Shown here: positions 8,508-17,949 of the stretch, piece after piece
Numbering within the stretch: position 1 is the first letter of the stretch
Layout: every line of letters begins with the position of its first letter
Assembly: GCA_028687375.1 (NCBI GenBank)
Contig: JAQUAG010000003.1
Coordinates: 153,122-217,121, forward strand
DNA from: Arcobacteraceae bacterium
GTDB lineage: Bacteria > Campylobacterota > Campylobacteria > Campylobacterales > Arcobacteraceae
DNA: 64,000 bases
Direction of reading: 5' to 3'
The notes under the pieces: model-generated
Told to the model about the DNA's origin: nothing
What the model saw: only the letters and a program-made list of their open reading frames with translations
The model's database searches: none
Position numbers and translations under genes: made by a program

Positions 8508-9076
8508 AAAATTCCCTTTGTACTAGGAATACCTATTTTTTTATTTTCCACCATTGCTCTTCTTAAAGCTACTGCAAAAGCTTTAAATGTAGCTTCAATA
8601 ATATGGTGTTTATTTGTTCCTCTTTCAAAAATAAGATGACAAGTGATTCCACTATTTAAAATCAATGCATGAAAAAATTCCTCTACAAGTTCCACATCAA
8701 ATGTTCCAACTTTTCCAAAAACGGGTGATTTATAGACAAGATAAGGCCTATTTGAAAGATCCATTGCACAACTTACACTTGCTTCATCCATAACAACTGT
8801 AGCATTTCCATATCTCTCAATCTCTTTAATTGGAAATATCTCTTTTTTTAAAGCTTGACCAATCACAATACCACAATCTTCAACAGTATGATGATCATCA
8901 ATATGAGTGTCACCTTTACATTCGATATCAAGAGATATTCCACTATGTTTTGCAAAAGCTTCTAACATATGGTCAAAAAAACCAACTCCAGTATCAATTT
9001 TACTAGCTTCACAATTTGTTATATCCAATCTACATTTTATTGCGGTTTCTTTTGTTTCTCGTACTATTTGTGTCAT
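8504..9076 (-). CDS. hisB: imidazoleglycerol-phosphate dehydratase
   Basis: Manganese enzyme of histidine synthesis that dehydrates imidazole glycerol phosphate. It is the monofunctional 190-residue form without the N-terminal phosphatase found in enterobacteria. Metal-binding His/Glu motifs are visible: GVGFFDHMLEAFAKHSG, DDHHTVEDCGIVIGQAL and HHIIEATFKAFAVALRRAM. The stop overlaps the kdsC start by 4 bp. It is not in a his operon here, as is usual for Campylobacterota with scattered his genes. Confidence 0.96.
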   Translation of the reverse strand: MTQIVRETKETAIKCRLDITNCEASKIDTGVGFFDHMLEAFAKHSGISLDIECKGDTHIDDHHTVEDCGIVIGQALKKEIFPIKEIERYGNATVVMDEASVSCAMDLSNRPYLVYKSPVFGKVGTFDVELVEEFFHALILNSGITCHLIFERGTNKHHIIEATFKAFAVALRRAMVENKKIGIPSTKGIL

Positions 9077-9095
9077 ACTGCTTCCTTTTTGATAT

Positions 9096-9905
9096 TTATT
9101 GTGCTATTACCATAGCATCCATTAGACCATTTTCTTTCTTGAAATCATTTGCTTCTGATTCACTTTTAAATCCACTTACCCAGACTCTATTTATCAATTT
9201 ACCATCATTATTCGTTTGTTTGATAATTGCCTTATACTCTTTCTCTAGTATCGTATTATTAAATTTATCTTTTGTCATTTTAGCACCATTTAGATTTGTA
9301 AATGCACCAATTTGAACATAATATTTACCTGTTTCTGCAACCTCTTTTTTCTCTTCAGCAGTTGTTGCCACTTTAGAATGAAATCCTAGAATGGTAAGTT
9401 TAACATTTGCTGTTCCAGCACCTACCATCCCAATATCTTTTGCTGCACTATTTGAAAGGTCGATTATTCTACCATCCACAAAAGGACCTCTATCATTTAT
9501 CCTAACAGTAACACTTTTTCCATTATCTTTATTATAAACTTGCACCATAGTATTCATCGGAAGCGTTTTTGAAGCTGCTGTATAAGCGAACATATCATAA
9601 ATCTCCCCACTTGAAGTTTTCTTTTCATGAAAATCTGGTCCATACCATGAAGATATCCCCTCAAACTCATCCCCAACAGAAGCAACTGTTGGATAATACG
9701 TTTTTCCTAAAACTTCGTAAGGTCTCATTGTTGCTTTATGCATCGCTGGTGAATCTTTAATCTCTTGATTTTCTAATTTATGATATTGCGGTGATGTTCT
9801 GTAACTTTTTGAAGAATAAGAACCACTTGAATATCTCTTTTGACATCCTGTAAAAACCAAGATAAATACCACAAAAAGAGAGATTTTATTTAAGCCTAAT
9901 AACAA
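9096..9905 (-). CDS. rlpA: RlpA-family septal lytic transglycosylase, lipoprotein with SPOR domain
   Basis: Outer-membrane lipoprotein that cleaves peptide-free peptidoglycan strands at the septum. The signal peptide ends in a lipobox (LVFTGC). A double-psi beta-barrel follows (ISSWYGPDFHEKKTSSGE ... INDRGPFVDGRIIDLS), then a C-terminal SPOR domain (YYVQIGAFTNLNGA... to the end). The start is a TTG at 9903-9905, supported by AGGAG six bases upstream and by the lack of any other start before the lipobox; it overlaps mltD by 20 bp. The 269-residue length and domain order are those of RlpA. Confidence 0.92.
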   Translation of the reverse strand: MLLGLNKISLFVVFILVFTGCQKRYSSGSYSSKSYRTSPQYHKLENQEIKDSPAMHKATMRPYEVLGKTYYPTVASVGDEFEGISSWYGPDFHEKKTSSGEIYDMFAYTAASKTLPMNTMVQVYNKDNGKSVTVRINDRGPFVDGRIIDLSNSAAKDIGMVGAGTANVKLTILGFHSKVATTAEEKKEVAETGKYYVQIGAFTNLNGAKMTKDKFNNTILEKEYKAIIKQTNNDGKLINRVWVSGFKSESEANDFKKENGLMDAMVIAQ

Positions 9906-11136
9906 TTTTATCTCCTGGTTTTACTTTATTTGATTTTAGATTATTATCTTTCATTATTTTTTCCATAGTTGTTCCATATTTTTTTGCTATACGAAAAAGA
10001 TTATCACCTTTTTTTACAACATATGTTTTAACATAATCAGACTGTATATTCTCAACATCATCAAAAAGAGTTTTCATACCTTCTTCTTTTACAGGAGTTG
10101 TTGTGATATTTTTTCTGTTTTCATTAAATGTACTTAATTTTGATTGAGGTATGTAGAGTTGCGTTTTTGCCATACTTGGTGGTGTCATATTTTTTTTCAA
10201 GTGAGGGTTAAGTTTTTTAAGTTTATCAGTGGTCACCCCAGCTAGTGAAGCTATATTTTTAAGTAACATCCCTCCTGATACATCAACCCGTACAAGTGAA
10301 GATTCACTATTATTGGCCATATTTTTAGCTTCTTTGTCATTATTATTCATCATGGCAAGGGAGATTATTTTTTTTATATAATTTCGACTTTCATCTGGAA
10401 TATATTGTCTACTAACACCTTTCTTTTCTGTTAAAAGATTATTTATTGTAGGTTTATAGTTCCAATCTTTGACAACTTTATATATCTCATAGACATCTTT
10501 ATATTTAGCTCTTCCTCTTCCATAATCTCTTAGCGTTTTTTGATATCCTTGTATAGTTTTATTATTTTTACAATCATTATCTTCACAATACATATCAATA
10601 GTAGCTCTTGTAATCCCTTCAATAAGTCTTCCATCTCCACAGTTATAAGATAAAGCAGCAAGATACCAAGATCCAAAAATACCGTGAAGTTTTGTAAGAT
10701 ATTTAACTGCTGCTTCTGTTGACTTTATAAAATCCATCCGTTCATCAACATATTTATTTTTTTTAAGTCCAAACTGTGTAGCAGTACCTGGCATAAATTG
10801 CCAAAGACCAAGTGCTTTTCTTCCTGATTGTGCTTCTAGTACAAAATTTGATTCTGCCATAGCCATATACAAAAAAACAGATGGCACATCATTTTCTTTT
10901 AAAATACTTGAAATTTCAGGGATGTAATCCTCTCCATTGGTTAAGCTATCAAGATAGCTTTTTTCATAACGGGAAGAAAATTTACTATAAAAATCTTGAA
11001 ATTTTTCATCTTTGATATATGATGTTTCAATATCAAGATCTTTTAAAATATCCAAATCACTTTTCATAAAATCATTATTATATGTAGCACCAAGTAGGTG
11101 CAAATAACATAAAATTGTAAAAATGATTTTTTTCAA
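9886..11136 (-). CDS. mltD: membrane-bound lytic murein transglycosylase D (SLT + LysM)
   Basis: Peptidoglycan-cleaving lytic transglycosylase. The 416-residue protein has a signal peptide, an SLT domain with the catalytic Glu in AMAESNF, the companion motifs GRKALGLWQFMPGTA and ALSYNCGDGRL, then a LysM-like region (about 285-330) and a clear C-terminal LysM (YVVKKGDNLFRIAKKYG ... KPGDKIVIRL). I see no lipobox. The start is a TTG at 11134-11136 with AGG upstream inside the serS stop region. It is followed immediately by rlpA, so two glycan-strand enzymes are co-expressed. Confidence 0.92.
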   Translation of the reverse strand: MKKIIFTILCYLHLLGATYNNDFMKSDLDILKDLDIETSYIKDEKFQDFYSKFSSRYEKSYLDSLTNGEDYIPEISSILKENDVPSVFLYMAMAESNFVLEAQSGRKALGLWQFMPGTATQFGLKKNKYVDERMDFIKSTEAAVKYLTKLHGIFGSWYLAALSYNCGDGRLIEGITRATIDMYCEDNDCKNNKTIQGYQKTLRDYGRGRAKYKDVYEIYKVVKDWNYKPTINNLLTEKKGVSRQYIPDESRNYIKKIISLAMMNNNDKEAKNMANNSESSLVRVDVSGGMLLKNIASLAGVTTDKLKKLNPHLKKNMTPPSMAKTQLYIPQSKLSTFNENRKNITTTPVKEEGMKTLFDDVENIQSDYVKTYVVKKGDNLFRIAKKYGTTMEKIMKDNNLKSNKVKPGDKIVIRLK

Positions 11137-11147
11137 AGTACAGAAGC

Positions 11148-12392
11148 CTACATATATTTTGTAAGAACTTCAGGTATTTTGATAGTCCCATCAGCTTGTT
11201 GATGATTTTCTAAAATAGCAACTAATGTTCTTCCAACTGCTAAACTTGAACCATTTAGCGTATGACAAAGGAGATTCTTTTTATCCTCTTTATATCTTAT
11301 TTTTGCTCGTCTTGCTTGAAAATCATTCGTATTACTTATTGAGCTTATCTCTCTATATTTCCCTTGTCCAGGTAACCATACTTCAAGGTCAATAGTAACA
11401 GCAGCACCAAATCCAAGGTCACCAGTACAAAGTTGTACTTTTTGATGTGGAAGTTCTAAAGAAGTTAATAAATCACTTGCACACTCTACCATTTTTTGAA
11501 AAATTTCAGTCGATTGTTCAGGTTTTGTAATAGCAACAAGTTCCACTTTATCAAACTGATGTTGTCTTATCATCCCTCTTGTATCTCTTCCTGCACTTCC
11601 AGCTTCTTTTCTAAAACATGGTGTATATGAAGTAAGAAGAAGTGGTAACTGTTCAGCTGTTAAAATCTCATCATTAAAAAGATTTGTAAGTTGCACTTCA
11701 GCAGTTGGGATAAGATATAAATCTTCCCCCTCTATTTTAAATAAATCCTCTTCAAATTTTGGTAATTGTCCAGTTCCTATAAGTGTATTTGTATTTGCCA
11801 TAAAGGGAACATACCACTCTTGAAAACCTCTTTCTCTATTAAAATCTAAAAAATAATTTATTAAAGCTCGCTCTAACCTAGCTCCAATCCCACTAAGAGC
11901 TGAAAATCTACTTTTAGCTAATTTTACACCTCTTTCAAAATCGATAATTCCGAGGTTTTCACCAATTTCCCAATGCTCTTTTGGGGTAAAATCAAACTCT
12001 TTTGGTGTAAGAATTTTTTCTAAAACTATATTTTCATCTTCACTAGCTCCATAAGGAACATCCTCATTTGGAATATTTGGGATAGCAAGTAAAATAGTTT
12101 CTAACTCTTTCTCTTCAACTTGTACTTCATTTTCAAGAATAGTCCTTTTCTCTTTTAATCCATCAATTTCATTCTTTAAAGAAATTGTATCTTTCCCCTC
12201 TTTTTTATATGCACCAAATTGTGATGATAAACTATTTTGAAGAGCTTGGATTGATTCCATCTCTTGTCTTTTTATTTTTGTATCGTTCAGCTTATTTTTC
12301 AAACTTTCAAGCAAACTAACATCAACTTTTTTCCGCTTTAGTAAATTACTTACTATTTCAAAGTCATTTTGTAAAAGTTTAATGTCAATCAT
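11148..12392 (-). CDS. serS: seryl-tRNA synthetase
   Basis: Class II aminoacyl-tRNA synthetase for serine. The 414 residues begin with the helical arm (about 25-105, rich in Lys/Glu heptads) that grips the long variable arm of tRNA-Ser, then the catalytic core with motif 2 [27 protein letters not shown] and motif 3 [16 protein letters not shown]. Length is normal. The ATG shares one base with the stop of the upstream 67-codon gene (TAATG), so translation is coupled. Confidence 0.97.
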   Translation of the reverse strand: MIDIKLLQNDFEIVSNLLKRKKVDVSLLESLKNKLNDTKIKRQEMESIQALQNSLSSQFGAYKKEGKDTISLKNEIDGLKEKRTILENEVQVEEKELETILLAIPNIPNEDVPYGASEDENIVLEKILTPKEFDFTPKEHWEIGENLGIIDFERGVKLAKSRFSALSGIGARLERALINYFLDFNRERGFQEWYVPFMANTNTLIGTGQLPKFEEDLFKIEGEDLYLIPTAEVQLTNLFNDEILTAEQLPLLLTSYTPCFRKEAGSAGRDTRGMIRQHQFDKVELVAITKPEQSTEIFQKMVECASDLLTSLELPHQKVQLCTGDLGFGAAVTIDLEVWLPGQGKYREISSISNTNDFQARRAKIRYKEDKKNLLCHTLNGSSLAVGRTLVAILENHQQADGTIKIPEVLTKYM

Positions 12393-12595
12393 TAATTCAT
12401 ATCCACTTTAATCATCATAGTATCACCATCTTCAAAAACAGTAAAGTTATGTTTTTGACAAAAAGTATCATTCATATCTTCACACATAGCAAGAGCTTCT
12501 TTTAAAGCTTCCTCTTTTGTTTCAAATGTTTGCTCATCTTGAAAATCACTTTTTTTAAAGCATCCACATTGTTTTTCCATTTTTACAGTTATCAT
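12392..12595 (-). CDS. conserved-looking small Cys-containing protein, unknown function
   Basis: A 67-residue soluble protein that I cannot assign. It has five cysteines, two in a C-G-C motif at residues 10-12 and two in [14 protein letters not shown], so metal or redox chemistry is possible. The start at 12593-12595 has AAGGA six bases upstream, and the stop codon overlaps the serS ATG by one base, which supports real translation. No signal peptide or membrane segment is seen. Confidence 0.75.
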   Translation of the reverse strand: MITVKMEKQCGCFKKSDFQDEQTFETKEEALKEALAMCEDMNDTFCQKHNFTVFEDGDTMMIKVDMN

Positions 12596-12607
12596 TATTT
12601 TTCCTTT

Positions 12608-13237
12608 TTAGTTTATTTTATTTTGATTATTTGCAATATTTGCTTCTTTTATTATAACAGATAACTCCTCTTTTTTTATAAAATCAGCCCCCATACTTAC
12701 GATAAATTGACTAGCTTCAGCTATAGTTAAAGTTGTAGATTTTACCATACTTTTTTCAACAAGAATCGCATAACCACTTGTTGGATTTGGACTTGTAGGG
12801 ATAAAGATAGAATATACATCATCATATTTATTTAAAACATATGCAGGTACCCAAAGACCAATTCTTGGGTATTCAACCAATACAACCTCTTTTTTTTCAC
12901 TATTTGCATTTGTTTTAAAAAGGTCTGTTATCTTTTTCACGATCGCATATATTTTTCCAATAGCAGGAAGCTTTTGTAAAATATCATCGATAAAATTTAT
13001 TAAAAGTGATTTTCCAACTTTCTCTATGGAATACCCAATAAATATTAAAAAACCAATTACTAAAATAATAATCAAAAGGCTTGCATAACTATTATTTGTT
13101 ACAGAAAAAATGTTATCAAAAATTCCAACTCCAATCGACTGTACCCATAAAAGAACTTGCACCACAACAAAAAGTGGTATAACTGCTAAAGCTCCAACTA
13201 AAAAAAACTTAAACATTTCTGCTAGATTTTGTTTCAT
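12608..13237 (-). CDS. DUF502-family inner-membrane protein
   Basis: Member of the DUF502 family of unknown function. The 209 residues contain two membrane helices (about 12-34 and 49-72), then the conserved DUF502 core: LPAIGKIYAIVKKITDLF, VVLVEYPRIGLWVPAYV and SIFIPTSPNPTSGYAILVEKS. The family is widespread in bacteria without an agreed role. It sits 12 bp upstream of the small Cys-containing gene and 23 bp after flhA in the same direction. Confidence 0.9.
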   Translation of the reverse strand: MKQNLAEMFKFFLVGALAVIPLFVVVQVLLWVQSIGVGIFDNIFSVTNNSYASLLIIILVIGFLIFIGYSIEKVGKSLLINFIDDILQKLPAIGKIYAIVKKITDLFKTNANSEKKEVVLVEYPRIGLWVPAYVLNKYDDVYSIFIPTSPNPTSGYAILVEKSMVKSTTLTIAEASQFIVSMGADFIKKEELSVIIKEANIANNQNKIN

Positions 13238-13260
13238 TATTTTATCCTCATTTTTTATCT

Positions 13261-15384
13261 TTAAAATTCAACTGTTCCATCAATTGCAAAATCAGCTCTT
13301 GTATCAAGTTCGGCATGACTTAAAACAGCAAGCTCAAATCCAAACTTTTCATATATTTCAGAGATCCTTTTTCTTAAAATTGGATCAACTACCATACAAA
13401 CTCCACTTATCCCTTTTAATTCAATCTCTTTTACAAGCTCTCTTGTTTTTATTACAAGATTATTAATCTCTCCAATACTTAACATCAAATGGCTTACTCC
13501 ATGTTGTTCTTGAAGTTTACTTACAAAATCTTGCTCAATTTCAGGTTTGATGGTGATAATATGTAATACTCCATCTTTCCCTTTAAACTTATTTGTAATA
13601 AGTCTAAAAAGTTTACTCCTTACATGCTCAAGCAAAATCTCGGGAGACTTAGTAACCTCTCCAATATCAGCTAAAGATTCTAAAATAGTAAGCATATCAA
13701 CTATAGGTATTTTTTCATGCAATAAATCTTTACAAACTCTCAAAATTGTCCCATAAGTAGTGATTCTCATCGCTTCATCAACAACAATTGGAAAGTTTTC
13801 CTTTAATCTATCTACAATATTTACTATATCTTGTCTTGTAATAATATCCTCGGCATGTTTTTTAATAAGTTCAGATAGATGCGTAGAGATAATTGTAGGA
13901 GCATCAACTACAGTAAAACCTTTCGTTAGAGCTTCCCCTTTTTGTCCTTCAGTTATCCAAATTGCATCAAGTCCAAATACTGGTTCTTTCACTTTTTTCC
14001 CAGCAAGAGTTGCTCCACCAACTCCACCCATTGCTAGAAATTTGTTAATCTCTACATTTCCTTTTGCTATTGGTATTCTTTTAAGATTTAAGGCGTATTC
14101 ATTCATTGATAAATCTGTTGCATCGGAGATTCTAATTTGGGGGATAACAAACCCAAGTTGTCCTGCAATAGTATTTCGTATCCCTCTAATTTTATCAAGT
14201 AATTCACTATCACCTTGTATAAGAGCAAGTAAACTAGGTCCAAGTTTAAGTTCCAGAACCTCCATTTTCATCGTTTTATCAAGAGTTTTCTCTTCGTTTT
14301 GCTCATTCGCTTGTTTTTTCTTCTCTTTAAGTTTTTCCATATCAGTGATAGGGAGTTTTTGATTTTTTTGCTCTGCTTTAGGGGTAAAAAATTGAACAAA
14401 ACTATTGCTTTGTTTTGATTCTATCATATACACTAAATACCCAATACCACTTAGTAAAATACCCATAGTAAATAAAATCCCAGTAGGAAAACCAGGTACT
14501 AATCCAAATAAAATAAGAGCAATTCCTGTAATAACAAGAGATTTACTATCTTTTACAAGTTGAGCTATCGTTCCACTTGCAAATTTCTCTTCATCTGTAT
14601 TTGAACGAGTGATGATAATAGCTGTTGCTGTTGAAATAATAAGAGCAGGTATTTGGGCAACTAATCCGTCTCCAATAGTTAAAATAGTATACACATTACC
14701 ACTTTCACTAATTGTCATATCATGTTGAAACATCCCTATTAAAATACCCCCAATAAGATTTACAAAAGTGATAATGATACCAGCAACGGCATCCCCTTTG
14801 ACAAACTTTGCAGACCCATCCATTGTCCCATAAAAACTCACTTCACTTGCAAGCTCTTTTCGTCTAGCTTGTGCTTGTTTATCATCTATAAATCCAGCAT
14901 TCAAATCAGCGTCAATCGCCATTTGCTTTCCAGGTAATGAATCAAGTGAAAATCTAGCTTGAACTTCCGCTACCCTTCCCGCTCCCTTTGTAATAACCAT
15001 AAAGTTAATAAGGACTAGAATAATAAAAATAACAATCCCAATAACCATATTTCCACCAACAACAAACTCTCCAAATGCTGCGATAATAGAACTTACGGCT
15101 TCAGGACCATTTTGCCCTTCACTTAAAATAGACCTTGTGGTGGCTATATTTAAAGAGAGCCTAAATAAAACTAAAATAAGTAAAAGAGTTGGAAAAGTTG
15201 AAAGCTCAGTAGGTTTATGGATAAAAAGTGAAATAAGAAGTATTAAAAGTGCCGAAGTTAAAGAGATAATAAGGAAAAAATCAAGCATCCATTTTGGCAA
15301 TGGAATAATAATAATTGCCAACATAGAAAAGATAAATGCGACAAGCACATACTCTTTTCTAAATAAAATCTCTTTATAATTCAT
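13261..15384 (-). CDS. flhA: flagellar biosynthesis protein FlhA
   Basis: Core membrane component of the flagellar type III export gate, where chaperone-substrate complexes dock. The 707 residues have about eight N-terminal membrane helices and the FHIPEP-family signature region (FMVITKGAGRVAEVQARFSL followed by LPGKQMAIDADLNAGFID and ARRKELASEVSFYG). A linker (~330-370, Lys/Glu-rich) and a large cytoplasmic domain complete the protein. The acidic AGFIDDKQA region needed for proton coupling is intact. It follows flgL and fliI, giving a compact flagellar export/hook segment. Confidence 0.97.
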   Translation of the reverse strand: MNYKEILFRKEYVLVAFIFSMLAIIIIPLPKWMLDFFLIISLTSALLILLISLFIHKPTELSTFPTLLLILVLFRLSLNIATTRSILSEGQNGPEAVSSIIAAFGEFVVGGNMVIGIVIFIILVLINFMVITKGAGRVAEVQARFSLDSLPGKQMAIDADLNAGFIDDKQAQARRKELASEVSFYGTMDGSAKFVKGDAVAGIIITFVNLIGGILIGMFQHDMTISESGNVYTILTIGDGLVAQIPALIISTATAIIITRSNTDEEKFASGTIAQLVKDSKSLVITGIALILFGLVPGFPTGILFTMGILLSGIGYLVYMIESKQSNSFVQFFTPKAEQKNQKLPITDMEKLKEKKKQANEQNEEKTLDKTMKMEVLELKLGPSLLALIQGDSELLDKIRGIRNTIAGQLGFVIPQIRISDATDLSMNEYALNLKRIPIAKGNVEINKFLAMGGVGGATLAGKKVKEPVFGLDAIWITEGQKGEALTKGFTVVDAPTIISTHLSELIKKHAEDIITRQDIVNIVDRLKENFPIVVDEAMRITTYGTILRVCKDLLHEKIPIVDMLTILESLADIGEVTKSPEILLEHVRSKLFRLITNKFKGKDGVLHIITIKPEIEQDFVSKLQEQHGVSHLMLSIGEINNLVIKTRELVKEIELKGISGVCMVVDPILRKRISEIYEKFGFELAVLSHAELDTRADFAIDGTVEF

Positions 15385-15403
15385 CTACGCTATATTATAC
15401 AGT

Positions 15404-16621
15404 CTATTTAAGATAATTGATTAAAGATAATTGATTCATTTTAGACACAGTTGAATACAATGCACTGTATGTCGTTTCCAAAGCTTTTGATTCCATAGAA
15501 AGTTTTGCGTAGTCTACTCCATCTGTCTCTTGAATCAAAATATTGTAATGGGTAATTTTTGTTGAGATACTATCTAAATATGTTTCAAATACTTTATTTC
15601 TTCCTCCAAGCTCTGCATGTCCTATATTCGTAGAGCTATATTGCTCATCTACTTTTCCTAAATAGTTAGACAAAACATCTCTTTGCTCCGTATCAGTCAT
15701 AGAATAATCTTGTTCTCCATTATTAGCACCATCGCTTGAGACGGTTGCATACCCTTTGAGTGCATTGATAATTACATTTAAATCATCAAAAATATTATGT
15801 TTTGCTTCTAATAAAAGTCCAGATTTTGTTGTTGATTTGATATTTGCTGCAGTTGTAATATCTTCAGTTGTATAGGTTTGAGGATTTGCACTATCTCCAA
15901 TAACTGTTAAATACTCTGCATCTGGACCAGATGTAACAGTACCATCTTGATTATATTTTTCTAACTTATCGCCAGCACCATTTAATTTCCAAGTGTAACC
16001 ATTTTGATCAATAACCATCTCTTGTTGTGTAAAACTTAATTTTTTATCTGTTGCTGTTGTATCAGTATTGTACATAAAGACATCAGAAGAAGTTACCCCT
16101 CGTTCTCTATATACACCTGAATCAACAGCAACATTTCGTAAATGAGAATTTCCATTAAAATTTATTTGCCCATTCACAACAAAGTCTGTATCTTGAGTAT
16201 AAGGTTGTACTGTTGTATTTGAACCAGCGAAGATATATTCTCCATCTATCTGAGTATTTGCTAATCTTAAAAGATTATCTCTCATCCCACTCACATTTGT
16301 AGCAACTGCTAACTTATCACTTCTACTCATCCCTGCATTTAAAGATTTTAAAAGATCTTGCTTTATACTTTCTAAAGAAGTTTTCACCTCATCTATCGTT
16401 TTATCAGCAACATTATTTTGAGCCACTGTTTTATCTATTTGAGTTTTTAAACCTTCAGAATCTCTTAGTTTATTTTCAATATTAAGATATCTCCCATACA
16501 AAACAGAGTCGTCACTACCATTTTGTAATATTTTACCTGTACTCATTTGATAGCTAATTCTTTCATTTTGTACATTAAGATTGTCTATTCTATAAATCAT
16601 TTGGCTTGATAAATCAATCAC
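15404..16621 (-). CDS. flgL: flagellar hook-associated protein 3 (FlgL)
   Basis: Hook-filament junction protein of the flagellin superfamily. The 405-residue protein has flagellin-type coiled ends: an N-terminal region (SSQMIYRIDNLNVQNERISYQMSTGK, then the GEYIFAGSNTTVQPY segment typical of FlgL) and a C-terminal helical region (ALETTYSALYSTVSKMNQLSLINYLK), with a variable surface part between about 150 and 300. The start is a GTG at 16619-16621 with a very strong GGAGGTGA just upstream, overlapping the fliI stop by 8 bp. Export through FlhA/FliI agrees with its neighbours. Confidence 0.92.
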   Translation of the reverse strand: MIDLSSQMIYRIDNLNVQNERISYQMSTGKILQNGSDDSVLYGRYLNIENKLRDSEGLKTQIDKTVAQNNVADKTIDEVKTSLESIKQDLLKSLNAGMSRSDKLAVATNVSGMRDNLLRLANTQIDGEYIFAGSNTTVQPYTQDTDFVVNGQINFNGNSHLRNVAVDSGVYRERGVTSSDVFMYNTDTTATDKKLSFTQQEMVIDQNGYTWKLNGAGDKLEKYNQDGTVTSGPDAEYLTVIGDSANPQTYTTEDITTAANIKSTTKSGLLLEAKHNIFDDLNVIINALKGYATVSSDGANNGEQDYSMTDTEQRDVLSNYLGKVDEQYSSTNIGHAELGGRNKVFETYLDSISTKITHYNILIQETDGVDYAKLSMESKALETTYSALYSTVSKMNQLSLINYLK

Positions 16622-17924
16622 GGGTCACCTCCAAGAATTTTTTTAATACCTCTTCATAAGAGTGTTTCTCACTGACATCCTGAGTTAAAAACTCTCGAAC
16701 CTTGTCTTTTTTAGCGATGGCCTTATCAAGTTCCATATCCATCCCTTTTTTGTAAGCTCCAACTCTTATCAACACTTCGTTCTCTTTTACCAATGATAAT
16801 ATCCTTTTTAACTTTAAAAAGCCATTATACTGGTCTTTTGATATAACTTTATCAATTACCCTTGAGGCACTTTGAAGAAGATCAATTGGGGGATAAAAAC
16901 CTTGCTCTGTAAGCTCTCTTGTTAGAATAATATGCCCATCCAAAATACTTCTACTTTGATCTGCAATTGGATCATTCATATCATCTCCATCAACCAAAAC
17001 AGTAAAAAATGCAGTAATTGTCCCCTTTTCATTTGCCCCAGCTCTTTCCATTAATTGTGGAAGAAGTGCAAAAACAGAAGGTGGGTAACCACCCCTTCCT
17101 GGTGGTTCTCCAGTACTTAGTCCAATCTCTCTTTGTGCCATAGCAAATCTTGTAACACTATCCATCATAAGCAAAACATCATGCCCTTTATCTCTAAAAA
17201 ATTCAGCTATCGCCATCGCTGTAAATGCACCATATTTTCGCATCAATGATGATTCATCACTCGTTGCAGTTATAATAATTGTATTTTCAAGATTATTTTC
17301 TAAATTATAGTGGATAAATTCAGGAATCTCTCTTCCCCTTTCCCCTATAAGTGCAATCACTTTAATTTGAGCTTCACATCCTTTTACTATCATCCCCATT
17401 AATGTTGATTTACCAACACCACTTCCAGCGAATATTCCAACTTTTTGACCTTTTCCACAAGTAAGCATAGAATCTATTGCTTTTACACCTGTTGCAAACT
17501 TTTGATTAATAATTCCTCTTTTTAGTGGAGAGATTGAGTCTTTATTTATAGGGGAAGTTTCTTCAAGATTTTGAATTTTTCCTTTATCATCAATTGGTTC
17601 ACCCAAAGCATTGATAACCCTTCCAAGTAGCCCATATCCACACTTTACACTCAGTCCATCTTTTTGTAAATAAACTTTATCTTTTATCCTAAATCCATCA
17701 ACAAATGAAAATGGAACAATTGTAAACTCTTCATCTATAATCGAAGCTACCATCCCAAGAACAGTGTAGAGGTGTTTTTCTGATTCTATTTTTACAACAT
17801 CTCCAATAGCTACAATTAAGCCACTAGCTACTACTGTTGTTGAGTTTATTTTATGGATTCTTCCAAAAGGTATTATGAGATTATCCATCTCAATGTTATT
17901 TAAAATTTTATCTATATCTATCAT
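16614..17924 (-). CDS. fliI: flagellum-specific ATP synthase FliI
   Basis: ATPase of the flagellar type III export apparatus. The Walker A loop GIFAGSGVGKSTLMG, the RGREIPEFI region and the F1-type alpha/beta signature (DSVTRFAMAQREIGLSTGE, PPGRGGYPPSVFALLPQLMERAG) are complete. I chose the ATG at 17924 (436 residues), which yields a typical short N-terminus before PFGRIHKI and leaves 25 bp after selO. A GTG at 17978 would add 18 residues and overlap selO by 29 bp; neither start has a clear ribosome-binding site. Gene order fliI-flgL-flhA suggests one transcript. Confidence 0.95.
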   Translation of the reverse strand: MIDIDKILNNIEMDNLIIPFGRIHKINSTTVVASGLIVAIGDVVKIESEKHLYTVLGMVASIIDEEFTIVPFSFVDGFRIKDKVYLQKDGLSVKCGYGLLGRVINALGEPIDDKGKIQNLEETSPINKDSISPLKRGIINQKFATGVKAIDSMLTCGKGQKVGIFAGSGVGKSTLMGMIVKGCEAQIKVIALIGERGREIPEFIHYNLENNLENTIIITATSDESSLMRKYGAFTAMAIAEFFRDKGHDVLLMMDSVTRFAMAQREIGLSTGEPPGRGGYPPSVFALLPQLMERAGANEKGTITAFFTVLVDGDDMNDPIADQSRSILDGHIILTRELTEQGFYPPIDLLQSASRVIDKVISKDQYNGFLKLKRILSLVKENEVLIRVGAYKKGMDMELDKAIAKKDKVREFLTQDVSEKHSYEEVLKKFLEVTRD

Positions 17925-17949
17925 TCTAGGATAGATTTTATCTAAATCT